Part shown: in pieces, positions 1 through 8,176 of the stretch
How positions within the stretch are numbered: position 1 is the stretch's first letter
Layout of the letters: each line of letters opens with the position of its first letter
NCBI GenBank assembly: GCA_000632805.1
Contig: CP007444.1
Location: 1,674,001-1,738,000, forward strand
Direction: 5' to 3'
Length of the DNA stretch: 64,000 nt
Origin: Dyella jiangningensis
GTDB lineage: Bacteria > Pseudomonadota > Gammaproteobacteria > Xanthomonadales > Rhodanobacteraceae
The notes under the pieces: model-generated
The model's database searches: none
Told to the model about the DNA's origin: nothing
The model's input: the letters and a program-made list of their open reading frames with translations, nothing else
Translations under genes and position numbers: made by a program

Positions 1-65
1 GTCAGCAGGGAGGCAACCAGCAGCGGTTGCTGCATCATCAGGCCAATCATCGTCGTATTCCGCAT
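1..65 (-). CDS. Acyl-CoA ligase (AlkK-like), N-terminal 21 residues only
   Basis: Only the first 21 codons lie in the window; the gene continues beyond the left edge. Reading leftward from the ATG at 65 gives MRNTTMIGLMMQQPLLVASL, which has the typical opening of medium/long-chain fatty-acid--CoA ligases of the AlkK type (a GLMM-x2-PLL-x-SLL pattern). Those enzymes activate fatty acids to acyl-CoA with ATP in the cytoplasm. No clear Shine-Dalgarno is seen. The neighbouring DUF1302, DUF1329 and MMPL genes often travel with acyl-CoA ligases, which supports the call, but so short a stretch cannot prove it. Confidence 0.5.
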   Translation of the reverse strand, partial: MRNTTMIGLMMQQPLLVASLL

Positions 66-191
66 GGAAAGCAGGGGATGTACATGAAGCAGGGCCGAAT
101 GCCGGCGTGGCATGCCGGCCGTTTTTTTCGTCGAAACTGCCGCGGTGGCTTGCGTGAAGTTTCTCGCGATTCCTATGGGGTGGAACGTCGA

Positions 192-224
192 CCGGCATCG
201 CCATGAGCGGACAGGCGATGCCGG
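192..224 (-). terminator. Perfect hairpin just after the DUF1302 gene
   Basis: An 11-bp perfect stem (CCGGCATCGCC at 192-202 pairing with GGCGATGCCGG at 214-224) with an 11-nt loop sits 10 bp beyond the stop codon of the leftward DUF1302 gene. No T-run follows in the leftward direction, so it is either a non-canonical terminator or an mRNA 3'-end stabilising structure. Confidence 0.45.
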
Positions 225-234
225 ACAGCTTGCA

Positions 235-2046
235 TCAGAACGTGGTCTGGAACGTGAGGTCGATGTAGTTGCGATCGCGCAGCAGCGAAGCGAGACCCGC
301 ACTCGACGTCACCACGCCGGCCTGGTTGACGGCTACGCGACCGATGTAGCCGATGTACTTCAGGTCGAAGCGGTACTTCTGGCGCACGTCTGCACCCACG
401 CCGAAGGAGAAGTTGCCCATGCCCTTGTTGCCGCCGAAGGTCACGGCGGAGTTGCCGGACAAGCCCATCGTGTAGGTCATCGGCGCCAGCAGGTCCACGC
501 CCGGATACACCTGGAACCAGGTCGGCGTGAAGCTCAGTTGCGTGCCGGTGTAATTGCGCGTGGGTTTGTCGATGCCGGCGTAACCGGGGCTGGTGCCCTC
601 GAAGGCGTTGGGGTTCTGCGTGACCTTGTCCCAGCGGCTCCACACGAACTCCACCACGTAGTTGGCAGTGTCGAACACCGGCGTCTTCGGCACCACGCCG
701 GCGAAGTCGGTGACCGCGTGCCAGGTGTCGCCACGCGCACCGGCGACATTGCCGTCCGTCGGCATCGTGTTGATCGCACCCACCACCTTGTTGGCCAGCG
801 GGGTCGGCAGCAACTGCACCGGAATGCTCACCAGCGGCATGTTGTGGCGATAGTTGACTTCCGCGCTGAAGCTGATGCCTAGGATCTGCTTGGCGAAGCT
901 GGCGCCGTAGATGTCGATGCCATCGGCGTAGTTCGCCATGTACTTGCCGATATTGCCCTGCAGAATCTGCGGCACGCTGGCCATCGCCGGGTTGATGTAG
1001 CAGATGGTCGGCGTCACCGACTTGTAGCCGAGCGCCTTGCACGCCGCCGCCGGCACGTTGGGCGCCACCGCCGGCGCCAGCATGAACTGCGGCTGGATGT
1101 CGGAGGTGTTGCGGTAGTAGAGGCCGATGGTGGAGTCGATGGCCTCCGGGCTCCAGTGCATCGACACGCCCCAGTCACCCTGGTTCTTCGGCGTGACATC
1201 CGGGCCGCGCAGCGCGCGCTGGGTCGCGTTGATGTAGATCGACTGGCCCCCCTTCAACACGGCGTCATTGGGGTCCATGTACGAACCCGATTCCGGGTAG
1301 TACACCTGTTCCCAGCGGAAGTAGTACTGGCCTTCGAATGAAAGGGTCGGCGTCGCCTGGACCTGCGCCGACACCTGCGTACGCGGGCGGAACAGTTCCT
1401 TCGCGGTGGCGCCCGGCACGGTAAGCAGCTTGCCGATGTCGAGCGGCGACTGGCCGTAGCTCAGCGAGTGGATCGGATTGAGCAGCGCCTCGCCCCAGAA
1501 CAGGTCGTAACGGCCGGCCTTGGTGTTGACGTTCACGCCGCCGATGTCGAAGTTCGCGAACGCGAAGGCGTCCAGCAGCTGGCCTGATGGTCCCTCGAAA
1601 TAGCGCTGGGTGTAGTTGGGCAGGCCGAGCGCCGGCTTGCCGTTGACGATGTGGTTGGACGAACTGACGTGCGTGTTGTCCAGCGAGCTATAGGCCTGGT
1701 CGTACCAGCCGTTGGCGCTCAGGCGGAAGCCGTAGTTCTTCTTGTAGACGAAGTCGAATTCGCTCACCAGGTCGACACGATTGGTGACGATGGAATGGTT
1801 GCCGAAGTTGCGGTCGCCATCGTCGTTGTTCGGGCTGTTGAGAATCGACTGATCCTGCGAGTGCGCACGATGGCCGAGGTTGTAGCGAATGGTGTTGTCC
1901 CAGCGGATCGAGATGTCCGGATTGCCGGTGTCGATCTCGGTCGCGTGAACCGCACTACAGGTGCCAAGCGCTGCGGTTACCGCCCATGCCATGGCCCGCA
2001 TGGCCGTCCCGCATCGGTGCCTGTTCGCCCCATAAACGTTCTTCAT
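235..2046 (-). CDS. DUF1302 family outer-membrane protein
   Basis: This 603-residue protein begins with a long signal region (Sec-type hydrophobic core at about residues 17-35, ending near SAVHA) followed by a mature part rich in alternating Tyr/Trp/Asn/Gly, as expected for a beta-barrel. It ends in Phe (LTFQTTF), the classical C-terminal outer-membrane-protein signature. Length and composition match DUF1302 (PF06980), proposed to form outer-membrane channels for hydrophobic compounds and regularly linked to DUF1329, YCF48 and MMPL genes, all of which occur at 12.7-17.9 kb. The ATG at 2046 has a strong AGGAG 8 nt upstream. A 497-bp gap separates it from the next gene upstream, so it likely has its own promoter. 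The substrate is unknown. Confidence 0.85.
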   Translation of the reverse strand: MKNVYGANRHRCGTAMRAMAWAVTAALGTCSAVHATEIDTGNPDISIRWDNTIRYNLGHRAHSQDQSILNSPNNDDGDRNFGNHSIVTNRVDLVSEFDFVYKKNYGFRLSANGWYDQAYSSLDNTHVSSSNHIVNGKPALGLPNYTQRYFEGPSGQLLDAFAFANFDIGGVNVNTKAGRYDLFWGEALLNPIHSLSYGQSPLDIGKLLTVPGATAKELFRPRTQVSAQVQATPTLSFEGQYYFRWEQVYYPESGSYMDPNDAVLKGGQSIYINATQRALRGPDVTPKNQGDWGVSMHWSPEAIDSTIGLYYRNTSDIQPQFMLAPAVAPNVPAAACKALGYKSVTPTICYINPAMASVPQILQGNIGKYMANYADGIDIYGASFAKQILGISFSAEVNYRHNMPLVSIPVQLLPTPLANKVVGAINTMPTDGNVAGARGDTWHAVTDFAGVVPKTPVFDTANYVVEFVWSRWDKVTQNPNAFEGTSPGYAGIDKPTRNYTGTQLSFTPTWFQVYPGVDLLAPMTYTMGLSGNSAVTFGGNKGMGNFSFGVGADVRQKYRFDLKYIGYIGRVAVNQAGVVTSSAGLASLLRDRNYIDLTFQTTF

Positions 2047-2543
2047 GCCTTACTCCTCCCCCGGGTGTGCGTTTTGGGTCGTCATGCTGCGCATGCCATC
2101 GTCTTCAGGCAGACCGTTGGGGCTGCACCAGATACGACACGCGGGGCAAGTCCCCCGCGCGACCTTGTTGTCATTGATCCAACAGCAGGCATGTATCGCT
2201 TGGCCACGTTGACGCGTTCCTTCCGGCGCAGCGAGTCGCATGCCCGCACAAAGCTTTCCAGCCGCGCGGGTTCCCGCTCGTGAGGAGGACCATGCCGCGG
2301 TCGTCACGTTGTCGACTTCGTGTCGACGGCGTGACTCTGGTTAGACGAGAGTGTTGTGGTGGTGCGCCGAAGGCCCCCCCCAACTCGGATAGGGGCAAGG
2401 TTGATGGCGCAAGGGGTCGATAAGACGCCCACGCCCCGGCATCGCTTCGCGCATGGAGGCGATCGGCGTGGGGTGTTCATGCGTTACATGCGTCAAGGCG
2501 ACGATCAGCCGACTGCGCCGGCCGCAGGTAACTCATCGCTGGA
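2047..2543. other. Intergenic region upstream of DUF1302 gene
   Basis: This 497-bp stretch has no convincing gene: open frames in it are Arg/Ala-rich, lack ribosome sites and resemble nothing. It should carry the promoter of the leftward DUF1302 gene and the 3' end of the DsbA-like operon. A C8 tract lies near 2374-2381, similar to C/G tracts that flank the MalT-type regulator at about 9.5 and 12.46 kb. Confidence 0.5.
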
Positions 2544-3221
2544 TCAGGCTGCCAGCGATTCCAGCAGCGCCTGGGCGAGCTGGCCAGGCGGTAGTGCTCC
2601 CTGCAACACGCGGCCTTCGCTGACGACGCTGGGTACGCCCGACAGGCCCAGGCGCTTGGCGTCCGCCAGCCAGTGTTCAAGCGGTACCTGGCGCGTTGAA
2701 AGCTCCATGCGCGTCAGTGCGATCGCTCGCTCGATGCCATAGGTCTCGGCGATACCGATGAGCCATTCCACGTCGCCGATGTCTTCGCCGCGCTGGAAGT
2801 AGGCATCGAACAGCCGCTCGATGAGAGATCCCTGCAGGCTTGCGCCGCCGGCCTCGCCGGCGAGTGCCACCAGTTGATGCGCCGCCAGGGTATTGGGCAT
2901 GCGCTCGATCTGCTCGAAGTTGAAGCTCACGCCGGCGGCGAAACCCTCTTCGCGAATCTGACGGCGTCGCACCGCCACCGCCGCTGCGCTGCCGAGTCGA
3001 TGCAGATAGAACGGTCCATAGGGCACGCCCTCTACTGGCAAATTCGGCAGTAGCGGCAACGATTTCCACCGGATGACAACGTCGAGGTCCGGATACGCGA
3101 GAGCCACAAGGTCGATGGCGCTTTCGAGTCGCCGCTTGCCGATGAGACACCACGGGCAAACCAGGTCGAAGTAGAAGTCGACCTGGAGCCGTTTGCGTCC
3201 ATCCATGGTGGAACCGCTCAT
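2544..3221 (-). CDS. DsbA family oxidoreductase (FrnE-like)
   Basis: This 225-residue thioredoxin-fold protein belongs to the DsbA/FrnE/2-hydroxychromene-2-carboxylate isomerase family. The active-site CPWC lies near residue 22 inside FDLVCPWCLIGKRR, and the cis-proline loop GLSGVPSVV lies near residue 200. No signal peptide is visible, so it is probably cytoplasmic, like FrnE proteins, which act as disulfide oxidoreductases under oxidative stress. The ATG at 3221 overlaps the hydrolase stop codon by four bases (ATGA), implying translational coupling; an alternative ATG lies at 3206. It is the last gene of a leftward operon. Its role next to beta-keto-acid and dioxygenase enzymes is not clear. 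Confidence 0.8.
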   Translation of the reverse strand: MSGSTMDGRKRLQVDFYFDLVCPWCLIGKRRLESAIDLVALAYPDLDVVIRWKSLPLLPNLPVEGVPYGPFYLHRLGSAAAVAVRRRQIREEGFAAGVSFNFEQIERMPNTLAAHQLVALAGEAGGASLQGSLIERLFDAYFQRGEDIGDVEWLIGIAETYGIERAIALTRMELSTRQVPLEHWLADAKRLGLSGVPSVVSEGRVLQGALPPGQLAQALLESLAA

Positions 3222-3787
3222 CGCAGCAGGTCGATCAGTGCGTCCGCCTTCGGCCATGGGCCATAACCGGCAGCCGGATTCATGTGGCCGACATCGCCGA
3301 GCTCGACGACGCGGCTACCCCAGCAGCCTGCCAGTTCGGCAGCGCGTTGCTTGCCGCACAGCGGATCGTTATCGCTGATTGCCATCACGGAAGGAAAGGG
3401 CAGGCGCATGCGCGGCATCGGCAGCCAGGCGTTTTCGCGCAACGTATCGACGGTGGGGTATCCGGCCGGCATCGGGGTTTCCATGTCGGCGGGCGTCACC
3501 AGCAGGGCGCCGTGAATGGGCCGGTCGTAGATGCGCGCCCAGTGCACGGTAATCAGCACGCCGGCACTGTGGGCAACGAGGATCACCGGCCCATCGATGG
3601 CGGCCAGCGCGTCGTCGAGCGCCTGCACGCGGGCGGCGCAGCTCAGCTTGTCATGCGCCAGCGAAGGTACGGAGCGTGTCTGGGGCAGCCGGGCCTCAAG
3701 CAAGGTTTGCCAGTGCTCGGCGACGTGGTCGCGCAGGCCGGGAACCATGAGCAGGGTGGGCCTCGTCACGGCTGTATCCATGGTCAT
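3218..3787 (-). CDS. RBBP9/YdeN-type serine hydrolase
   Basis: This compact 189-residue alpha/beta hydrolase has the RBBP9/YdeN hallmarks: PGLRDHVAEHWQ at residues 16-27, the nucleophile elbow LVAHSAG around residue 73, an acidic residue in SDNDPLC near 140, and the catalytic His in GDVGHMNPAAG near 168. Such enzymes are small esterases with poorly known substrates. Its ATG (3787) overlaps the stop of the upstream MFS gene by one base (TGATG), and its stop overlaps the next start (ATGA), so the three are translationally coupled. In this operon it might cleave an ester or thioester intermediate, but that is inference. Confidence 0.8.
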   Translation of the reverse strand: MTMDTAVTRPTLLMVPGLRDHVAEHWQTLLEARLPQTRSVPSLAHDKLSCAARVQALDDALAAIDGPVILVAHSAGVLITVHWARIYDRPIHGALLVTPADMETPMPAGYPTVDTLRENAWLPMPRMRLPFPSVMAISDNDPLCGKQRAAELAGCWGSRVVELGDVGHMNPAAGYGPWPKADALIDLLR

Positions 3788-5103
3788 CACGCTCCGGCCA
3801 ACGCCTGTGCCTCGACGCGGGCGATGTCCTGCGCGTAATGATGCCGGCCAATCCAGAACGCCAGCGCGGCGAGCAGCGCCATCAGCGGTACGAACTTGAA
3901 GGCATCCATCAACCCCACGTGATCGGCGAGGACGCCGGTGAGCAGCGGACCCGGTGCAAGGCCGAGCAGGTTGTTGGCCAGCGTGAGCGTGGCAAACGCC
4001 GTGGCGTGGATGGGTGTCGGCGTCAGGTTGGCCACCATGGCGCCGGCGGGACCGGACGTACCGGCGACGAGGAACATGCCCATGCCGATGACGGCCAGCT
4101 GTGCGACGCCCGGCTTCAACTGGAAAGCGATACCGAGGACGAGTGCAGTGGTCAGGCAATAGGCGATCGCCATGGCCAGCTTGCGCGGCGGCGAACGGCG
4201 CGAGGCACGATCGGTGAGTACGCCGCAGATCACCATGCCGATGGCGCCGATCAGCACGAACATGGCGGCGGTGACGCCGGCCTTGTCGGGCGTCATCGCG
4301 TAATAGCGGTTGAGGTAGCTCGGCATCCAGGCGATGACGGCCGCCATGATGAACAACTGCAATCCGCTGCCCACGTAGGCGCAGATCACCGATGTGCTGG
4401 AGAACAGGCCTGAGAAGAGATTGCGGAACGACAGGCGGAAGCCGGGGCGGCTCCTGCGAAGCGCACAGGCCGCATCGTCGCTGCCGCGCAGGCGGCGTTC
4501 GTTGACGGTGAAGGTGTAGGTCACCACCAGCACCATGCCGAAAAGCGCCATCACGACGAACGCGGAACGCCAGCCGAAATGCGCCGCGAACACGCCGCCC
4601 AACGCCATGCCGATGACCGAGCCGAACGCGCCGCCGGCCATGAAGGCGCCTGTCAACGTGGAGCGCAGATAAGGCGGAAAAATGCTGATGATCAGCGCGA
4701 TGCCGACGCTGCCGTACGCCGCTTCGCCGAGGCCGACGAAAAAGCGCGCCGCCAGCATTTCGCCGTAGTTGGTGGCGATGCCGCAGGCGAGCGTGGCCGC
4801 GCTCCATAGCATTGCCATCAGGAGAATGCTGCGCACGCGACCCCAGCGATCCGCCATCACGGACAAGGGAAAGGTCAACACGCCCACCAGCAACGCGACG
4901 ATGCCCGAGAGCGAGCCGAGCTGCGTGTCGGAAAGACCCCATTCGGCCTTGAGCAGCGGAAATACCGCGTTGAGCACCTGACGCGACATGTAGTCCGACA
5001 AAAGCAGGCCGAAGGTCAGTGCGAATACCAGCCAGGCATAGACGCGCGGTGTCGCCATGGACGTGGCTGGGGTGTCGAGGGCGGACGCCTCGGCGTATGA
5101 CAT
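3787..5103 (-). CDS. MFS transporter
   Basis: This 438-residue major facilitator protein has about twelve hydrophobic segments and the MFS loop 2-3 signature (VMADRWGRVRS). A Ser/Arg pair in SDYMSRQVLN in the first helix resembles the anion:cation symporter and Spns-like branches that carry organic acids. I chose the ATG at 5103 (MSYAEASALD), preceded by GAGGAGAA about 12 nt upstream; an upstream GTG extension is open but unlikely. It lies 119 bp after the beta-keto-acid cleavage enzyme gene and is coupled to the hydrolase downstream. It probably imports the substrate or exports a product of this catabolic operon; the ligand is unknown. Confidence 0.8.
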   Translation of the reverse strand: MSYAEASALDTPATSMATPRVYAWLVFALTFGLLLSDYMSRQVLNAVFPLLKAEWGLSDTQLGSLSGIVALLVGVLTFPLSVMADRWGRVRSILLMAMLWSAATLACGIATNYGEMLAARFFVGLGEAAYGSVGIALIISIFPPYLRSTLTGAFMAGGAFGSVIGMALGGVFAAHFGWRSAFVVMALFGMVLVVTYTFTVNERRLRGSDDAACALRRSRPGFRLSFRNLFSGLFSSTSVICAYVGSGLQLFIMAAVIAWMPSYLNRYYAMTPDKAGVTAAMFVLIGAIGMVICGVLTDRASRRSPPRKLAMAIAYCLTTALVLGIAFQLKPGVAQLAVIGMGMFLVAGTSGPAGAMVANLTPTPIHATAFATLTLANNLLGLAPGPLLTGVLADHVGLMDAFKFVPLMALLAALAFWIGRHHYAQDIARVEAQALAGA

Positions 5104-5222
5104 TCCCACGGAGTTCTCCTCGCCGGTATCGACACCGGCCGTGATGGCGCGACAACACACGCATCGCGCTGTGGACGGTCGGGCAGGACGCGGGCGGCGC
5201 CTGCCGGACGGGCCGTTACGAC

Positions 5223-6281
5223 TCAGGCGGCAAGCTCGGCAAGGCCCAGCTTGCCCGGCTTGCGGTTGGGTGAAAAACCATTCGCTGCCAGGGTTTCGTC
5301 GATGGTGTCGTAGAACACGCCGATCTTCAGGATCTCGCGCGCCTCCTTGCCGTTGGCGATGTCACGGCCGAACTCGCGCGAGATGCGCACCAGCTGTTCG
5401 ATCTGCTGCACCGTGGTCATCTTGGCGGTACGCGACTGGTTCCACAGGTTGTCTTCGATGCCGCAGCGCACGTGCAGGCCCATGGCGATGCCCATCATGT
5501 TGATGGGAAGCACGTTGCGCATGCTGCTTTCCACCGTCAGCATCGATCCGTCGGGGATGGCGCGCAGGAAGTTGGCCAGGTTGTAGATGTTGGGCGCGTC
5601 CATGCCGCCACCGATCGCCACCCAGTTCATCACCAGCGGGCCCTTGTAGACGCCACGACGGATCAGGCGCTCCACCGTCTCGTAGCTGTTGATGTTGTAG
5701 AACTGGAACGCGCTCTGGATGCCGGCGGCGCTGAGGCGCTTGATGTGTTCTTCGATGAAGCCCGGGCCCGAGGGCACGATCATCTCGCGATAGGCCTGGT
5801 AGGTCTGCGGTTCGGCGATGGACGTGCCGGCGAGGTCAGCCATCTCCATCTGCTCAACGATGTTCATCTGCACCGTGTTCACGGTAACCGTGACCTGGTC
5901 CGGCTTGGGATCCAGCTCCGCCAGCATGTGGCGCGTGTCGTCCTTCAGCCATTTGGCGCTGGCGCCATCGGTTTCCGGCGCGAAGGAGATCGAGCCGCCG
6001 ACCTGGATGACCATGTCAGGCACGGCCTTGCGCACGCCGGCGATCAGTTCGTTGAACATGGACAGGCGCTTGGAGCCCTTGCCGTCCAGCTCGCGCACAT
6101 GCAGGTGCAGCACGCTGGCGCCGGCGTTGTAGCAATCGACCGCCTTCTGGATCTGCTGCTCCATGGTGACGGGAATGTCTTCCGGGAAATCCGAAGGGAT
6201 CCACTCGGGTCCATAAGGCGCGGCCGTGATGACCAGCTTGTCCTGGTATTCGGGGAACAGCGAACCGTCGAGGAAATTCAT
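5223..6281 (-). CDS. Beta-keto acid cleavage enzyme (BKACE, DUF849)
   Basis: The 352-residue protein belongs to the BKACE/KCE family (PF05853), TIM barrels that transfer an acyl group from a beta-keto acid to acetyl-CoA, giving acetoacetate and a CoA ester, with a zinc ion. Seen here are the N-terminal strand KLVITAAPYG, the metal-binding LHLHVRE near residues 58-64, and the late motif MGLHVRCGIEDNLW near 267-280, which carries the substrate-positioning Glu. Length is slightly above the usual 270-310 residues owing to N- and C-terminal extensions. It follows the dioxygenase by 36 bp. The family handles many beta-keto acids (dehydrocarnitine, 3-keto-5-aminohexanoate and others), so the substrate cannot be named from sequence. 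Confidence 0.85.
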   Translation of the reverse strand: MNFLDGSLFPEYQDKLVITAAPYGPEWIPSDFPEDIPVTMEQQIQKAVDCYNAGASVLHLHVRELDGKGSKRLSMFNELIAGVRKAVPDMVIQVGGSISFAPETDGASAKWLKDDTRHMLAELDPKPDQVTVTVNTVQMNIVEQMEMADLAGTSIAEPQTYQAYREMIVPSGPGFIEEHIKRLSAAGIQSAFQFYNINSYETVERLIRRGVYKGPLVMNWVAIGGGMDAPNIYNLANFLRAIPDGSMLTVESSMRNVLPINMMGIAMGLHVRCGIEDNLWNQSRTAKMTTVQQIEQLVRISREFGRDIANGKEAREILKIGVFYDTIDETLAANGFSPNRKPGKLGLAELAA

Positions 6282-6317
6282 GGCGTTGTCCTGTAGCTCT
6301 GCAGTGAGGGTTTCGGT

Positions 6318-7166
6318 TCAGAACGTGGCGTCGCCGACGATGCCAGCGCGCTCCATCTTTCGATGGCAGGGCGGGTAGTCCATGACCGCGTAGTGCTGCG
6401 TGGAACGGTTGTCCCAGATGGCGATGCTGTTCTTGCTCCAGCGCCAACGCACCTGGTACTCGGGGATATGTGCCTGGCTGATCAGGTAGTTCAGGAGAAG
6501 GCTCGCACCCGGATTGGCATCCTGGCCGAAGCACACGTTGTCCTTGGTGTGGAAATTGGTGAAGTGCGTGGTGAAGGCGTTGACGAACAGCACCTTTTCG
6601 CCCGTTTCCGGATGCGTGCGCACCACCGGATGCTCGGCATCGGGAAACTGCGCCTTGAGCGCGTGGCGGCGCTCGATCGGCATGGCGGCGCCGAACGAGG
6701 CCTCGATGCTGTGACGTGCATACAAGCCCGAGATCTGCTTCTTGATATGCGCCGGAAGCATGTCGTACGCGGCCACCATGTTGACCCACATGGTGTCGCC
6801 ACCCACCGGCGGACATTCCACGCAACGCAGCACGCAACCCATCGGTGGAATCGCGCGCCAGGTGGCGTCGGTGTGCCAGGCGTTTTCGTAGCGCTCGATC
6901 GGCGCATCAGGCGTCTTATAGATCTGCACCAGGCCCGGCGCATCCGGATGGCTGGGCGCGACCGGATGGTCTTCCAGCTCACCGAAGCGGCGCGCGAAGG
7001 CCACATGGTCCTGACGGCTGATGTCCTGGTCGCGCGAAAACAGCACGCGATGCTTGAGCAGCGCGGCCTTGATCTCGCCGAACAGGTCGTCGTTGTGGAC
7101 GGCATCGGCAAGATTGACGTCGAACAGTTCGGCGCCGATGTTGCAGGTCAGTGGCTCGATACGCAT
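6318..7166 (-). CDS. TauD/TfdA family Fe(II)/2-oxoglutarate dioxygenase
   Basis: The 282-residue protein shows the TauD facial triad: HTD in YENAWHTDATW near residues 97-99, the distal His in WDNRSTQHYAVMDY near 258, and the 2-oxoglutarate-binding Arg in the final CHRKMER segment. The family hydroxylates taurine, 2,4-D, alkylsulfates, betaines and similar small acids at Fe(II) with 2-oxoglutarate and O2. It lies 8 bp after the quinone oxidoreductase and 36 bp before the BKACE gene, so hydroxylation followed by oxidation to a beta-keto acid and thioester-forming cleavage is a plausible order (inference). Confidence 0.85.
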   Translation of the reverse strand: MRIEPLTCNIGAELFDVNLADAVHNDDLFGEIKAALLKHRVLFSRDQDISRQDHVAFARRFGELEDHPVAPSHPDAPGLVQIYKTPDAPIERYENAWHTDATWRAIPPMGCVLRCVECPPVGGDTMWVNMVAAYDMLPAHIKKQISGLYARHSIEASFGAAMPIERRHALKAQFPDAEHPVVRTHPETGEKVLFVNAFTTHFTNFHTKDNVCFGQDANPGASLLLNYLISQAHIPEYQVRWRWSKNSIAIWDNRSTQHYAVMDYPPCHRKMERAGIVGDATF

Positions 7167-7174
7167 GGATGGCC

Positions 7175-8155
7175 TCAGATGACGAAGATCGACGAACCGG
7201 TGGTCTTGCGTGATTCCAGGTCGCGGTGTGCCTGCACGGCGTCTTCGAGCGCGTAGCGCTGGTTGATCTCGATCTTGATGCGGCCGGACGACACGTGGTC
7301 GAACAGCCGCTGCGCGAGTTCGGCCTTCTCGGCCGGGTCGGCGATGTAGTCAGCCAGCGCGGGGCGCGTGAGGTACAGCGAGCCCTTCATGGCCAGCAGC
7401 TGCGGATCGAAGGGCGGGATCGTGCCCGACGCGGTGCCCACGCACACCATGAGCCCGCGGCGGCGCAGCGAATCGAGCGAGGCCTGGAACGTGGCCTTGC
7501 CGACCGAATCGAACACGACGGACACACCCTTGCCATCGGTCAGCTCACGCGCACGCGTGGCGATGTTCTCGTGGCTGTAGTTGATGACTTCGTCGCAACC
7601 GTGCGCACGCGCGACCGCGGCCTTCTCCTCGGTCGAGACCGTGCCGATCACGCGCAGGCCAAGCAGCTTCGCCCATTGGGACACGATGAGGCCGACGCCG
7701 CCGGCAGCGGCATGCAGCAGGATGGTTTCGCCCGCCTGGAACGGATAGATGCGGCGCATCAGGTAGGCCGCCGTGAGACCGCGCATGGTCATGGCGGCGG
7801 CGGTCTGGCTGTCGATGTCTTCGGGCAGCCGGATGAGCGGCGCGGCCGGCACCACTCGGGCCGTGCTGTATGCGCCCAGCGTATTGATGAAGCCGGTATA
7901 GGTGACGCGGTCGCCGACGGCGACGTTGCTTACGCCCGGGCCTACGTCTTCGACGATGCCCGCTGCTTCCACGCCGATGCCGTTGGGCAGCGGGATGGGG
8001 TAGGTGCCGTTGCGGAAATAGGTGTCGGCAAAGTTGAGGCCTACGGCCTGGTGGCGCAGGCGAACTTCACCGGGGCCGGGCGCGCCGACCTGGGTCGTTT
8101 CGTAGCGCAGCACGTCGGGGCTGCCGGCTTCATAAAAACGGATAGCGTGTTCCAA
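7175..8155 (-). CDS. NADPH:quinone oxidoreductase (zeta-crystallin type)
   Basis: This 326-residue MDR protein has the QOR fold: a GroES-like N-terminus with GVEAAGIVEDVG near residue 60 and the NADPH-binding AAAGGVGLIVSQWAKLLG near 150. It lacks the structural zinc cysteines, as expected for quinone oxidoreductases. The start is a TTG at 8155, preceded by GAGGAA at about 9 nt; no ATG lies near the conserved N-terminus, so the TTG start is compelling. It is 21 bp downstream of the USP-hemerythrin gene. It could reduce a quinone or enone, or act as an alcohol dehydrogenase-like step in this operon. Confidence 0.85.
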   Translation of the reverse strand: MEHAIRFYEAGSPDVLRYETTQVGAPGPGEVRLRHQAVGLNFADTYFRNGTYPIPLPNGIGVEAAGIVEDVGPGVSNVAVGDRVTYTGFINTLGAYSTARVVPAAPLIRLPEDIDSQTAAAMTMRGLTAAYLMRRIYPFQAGETILLHAAAGGVGLIVSQWAKLLGLRVIGTVSTEEKAAVARAHGCDEVINYSHENIATRARELTDGKGVSVVFDSVGKATFQASLDSLRRRGLMVCVGTASGTIPPFDPQLLAMKGSLYLTRPALADYIADPAEKAELAQRLFDHVSSGRIKIEINQRYALEDAVQAHRDLESRKTTGSSIFVI

Positions 8156-8176
8156 AACGGTATTCCTCGTCTCAAA

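Noticed and set aside
101..127. GCCGGC hairpin followed by seven T on the plus strand
   Set aside because: It has terminator form, but only for rightward transcription, and no rightward gene precedes it in view; in the leftward direction the run is A before the stem, so it cannot end the DUF1302 transcript.
3788..5164. N-terminal extension of the serine hydrolase into the MFS region (open frame to 5164)
   Set aside because: The extension is an out-of-frame shadow of the MFS gene; the hydrolase has its own start at 3787 overlapping the MFS stop.
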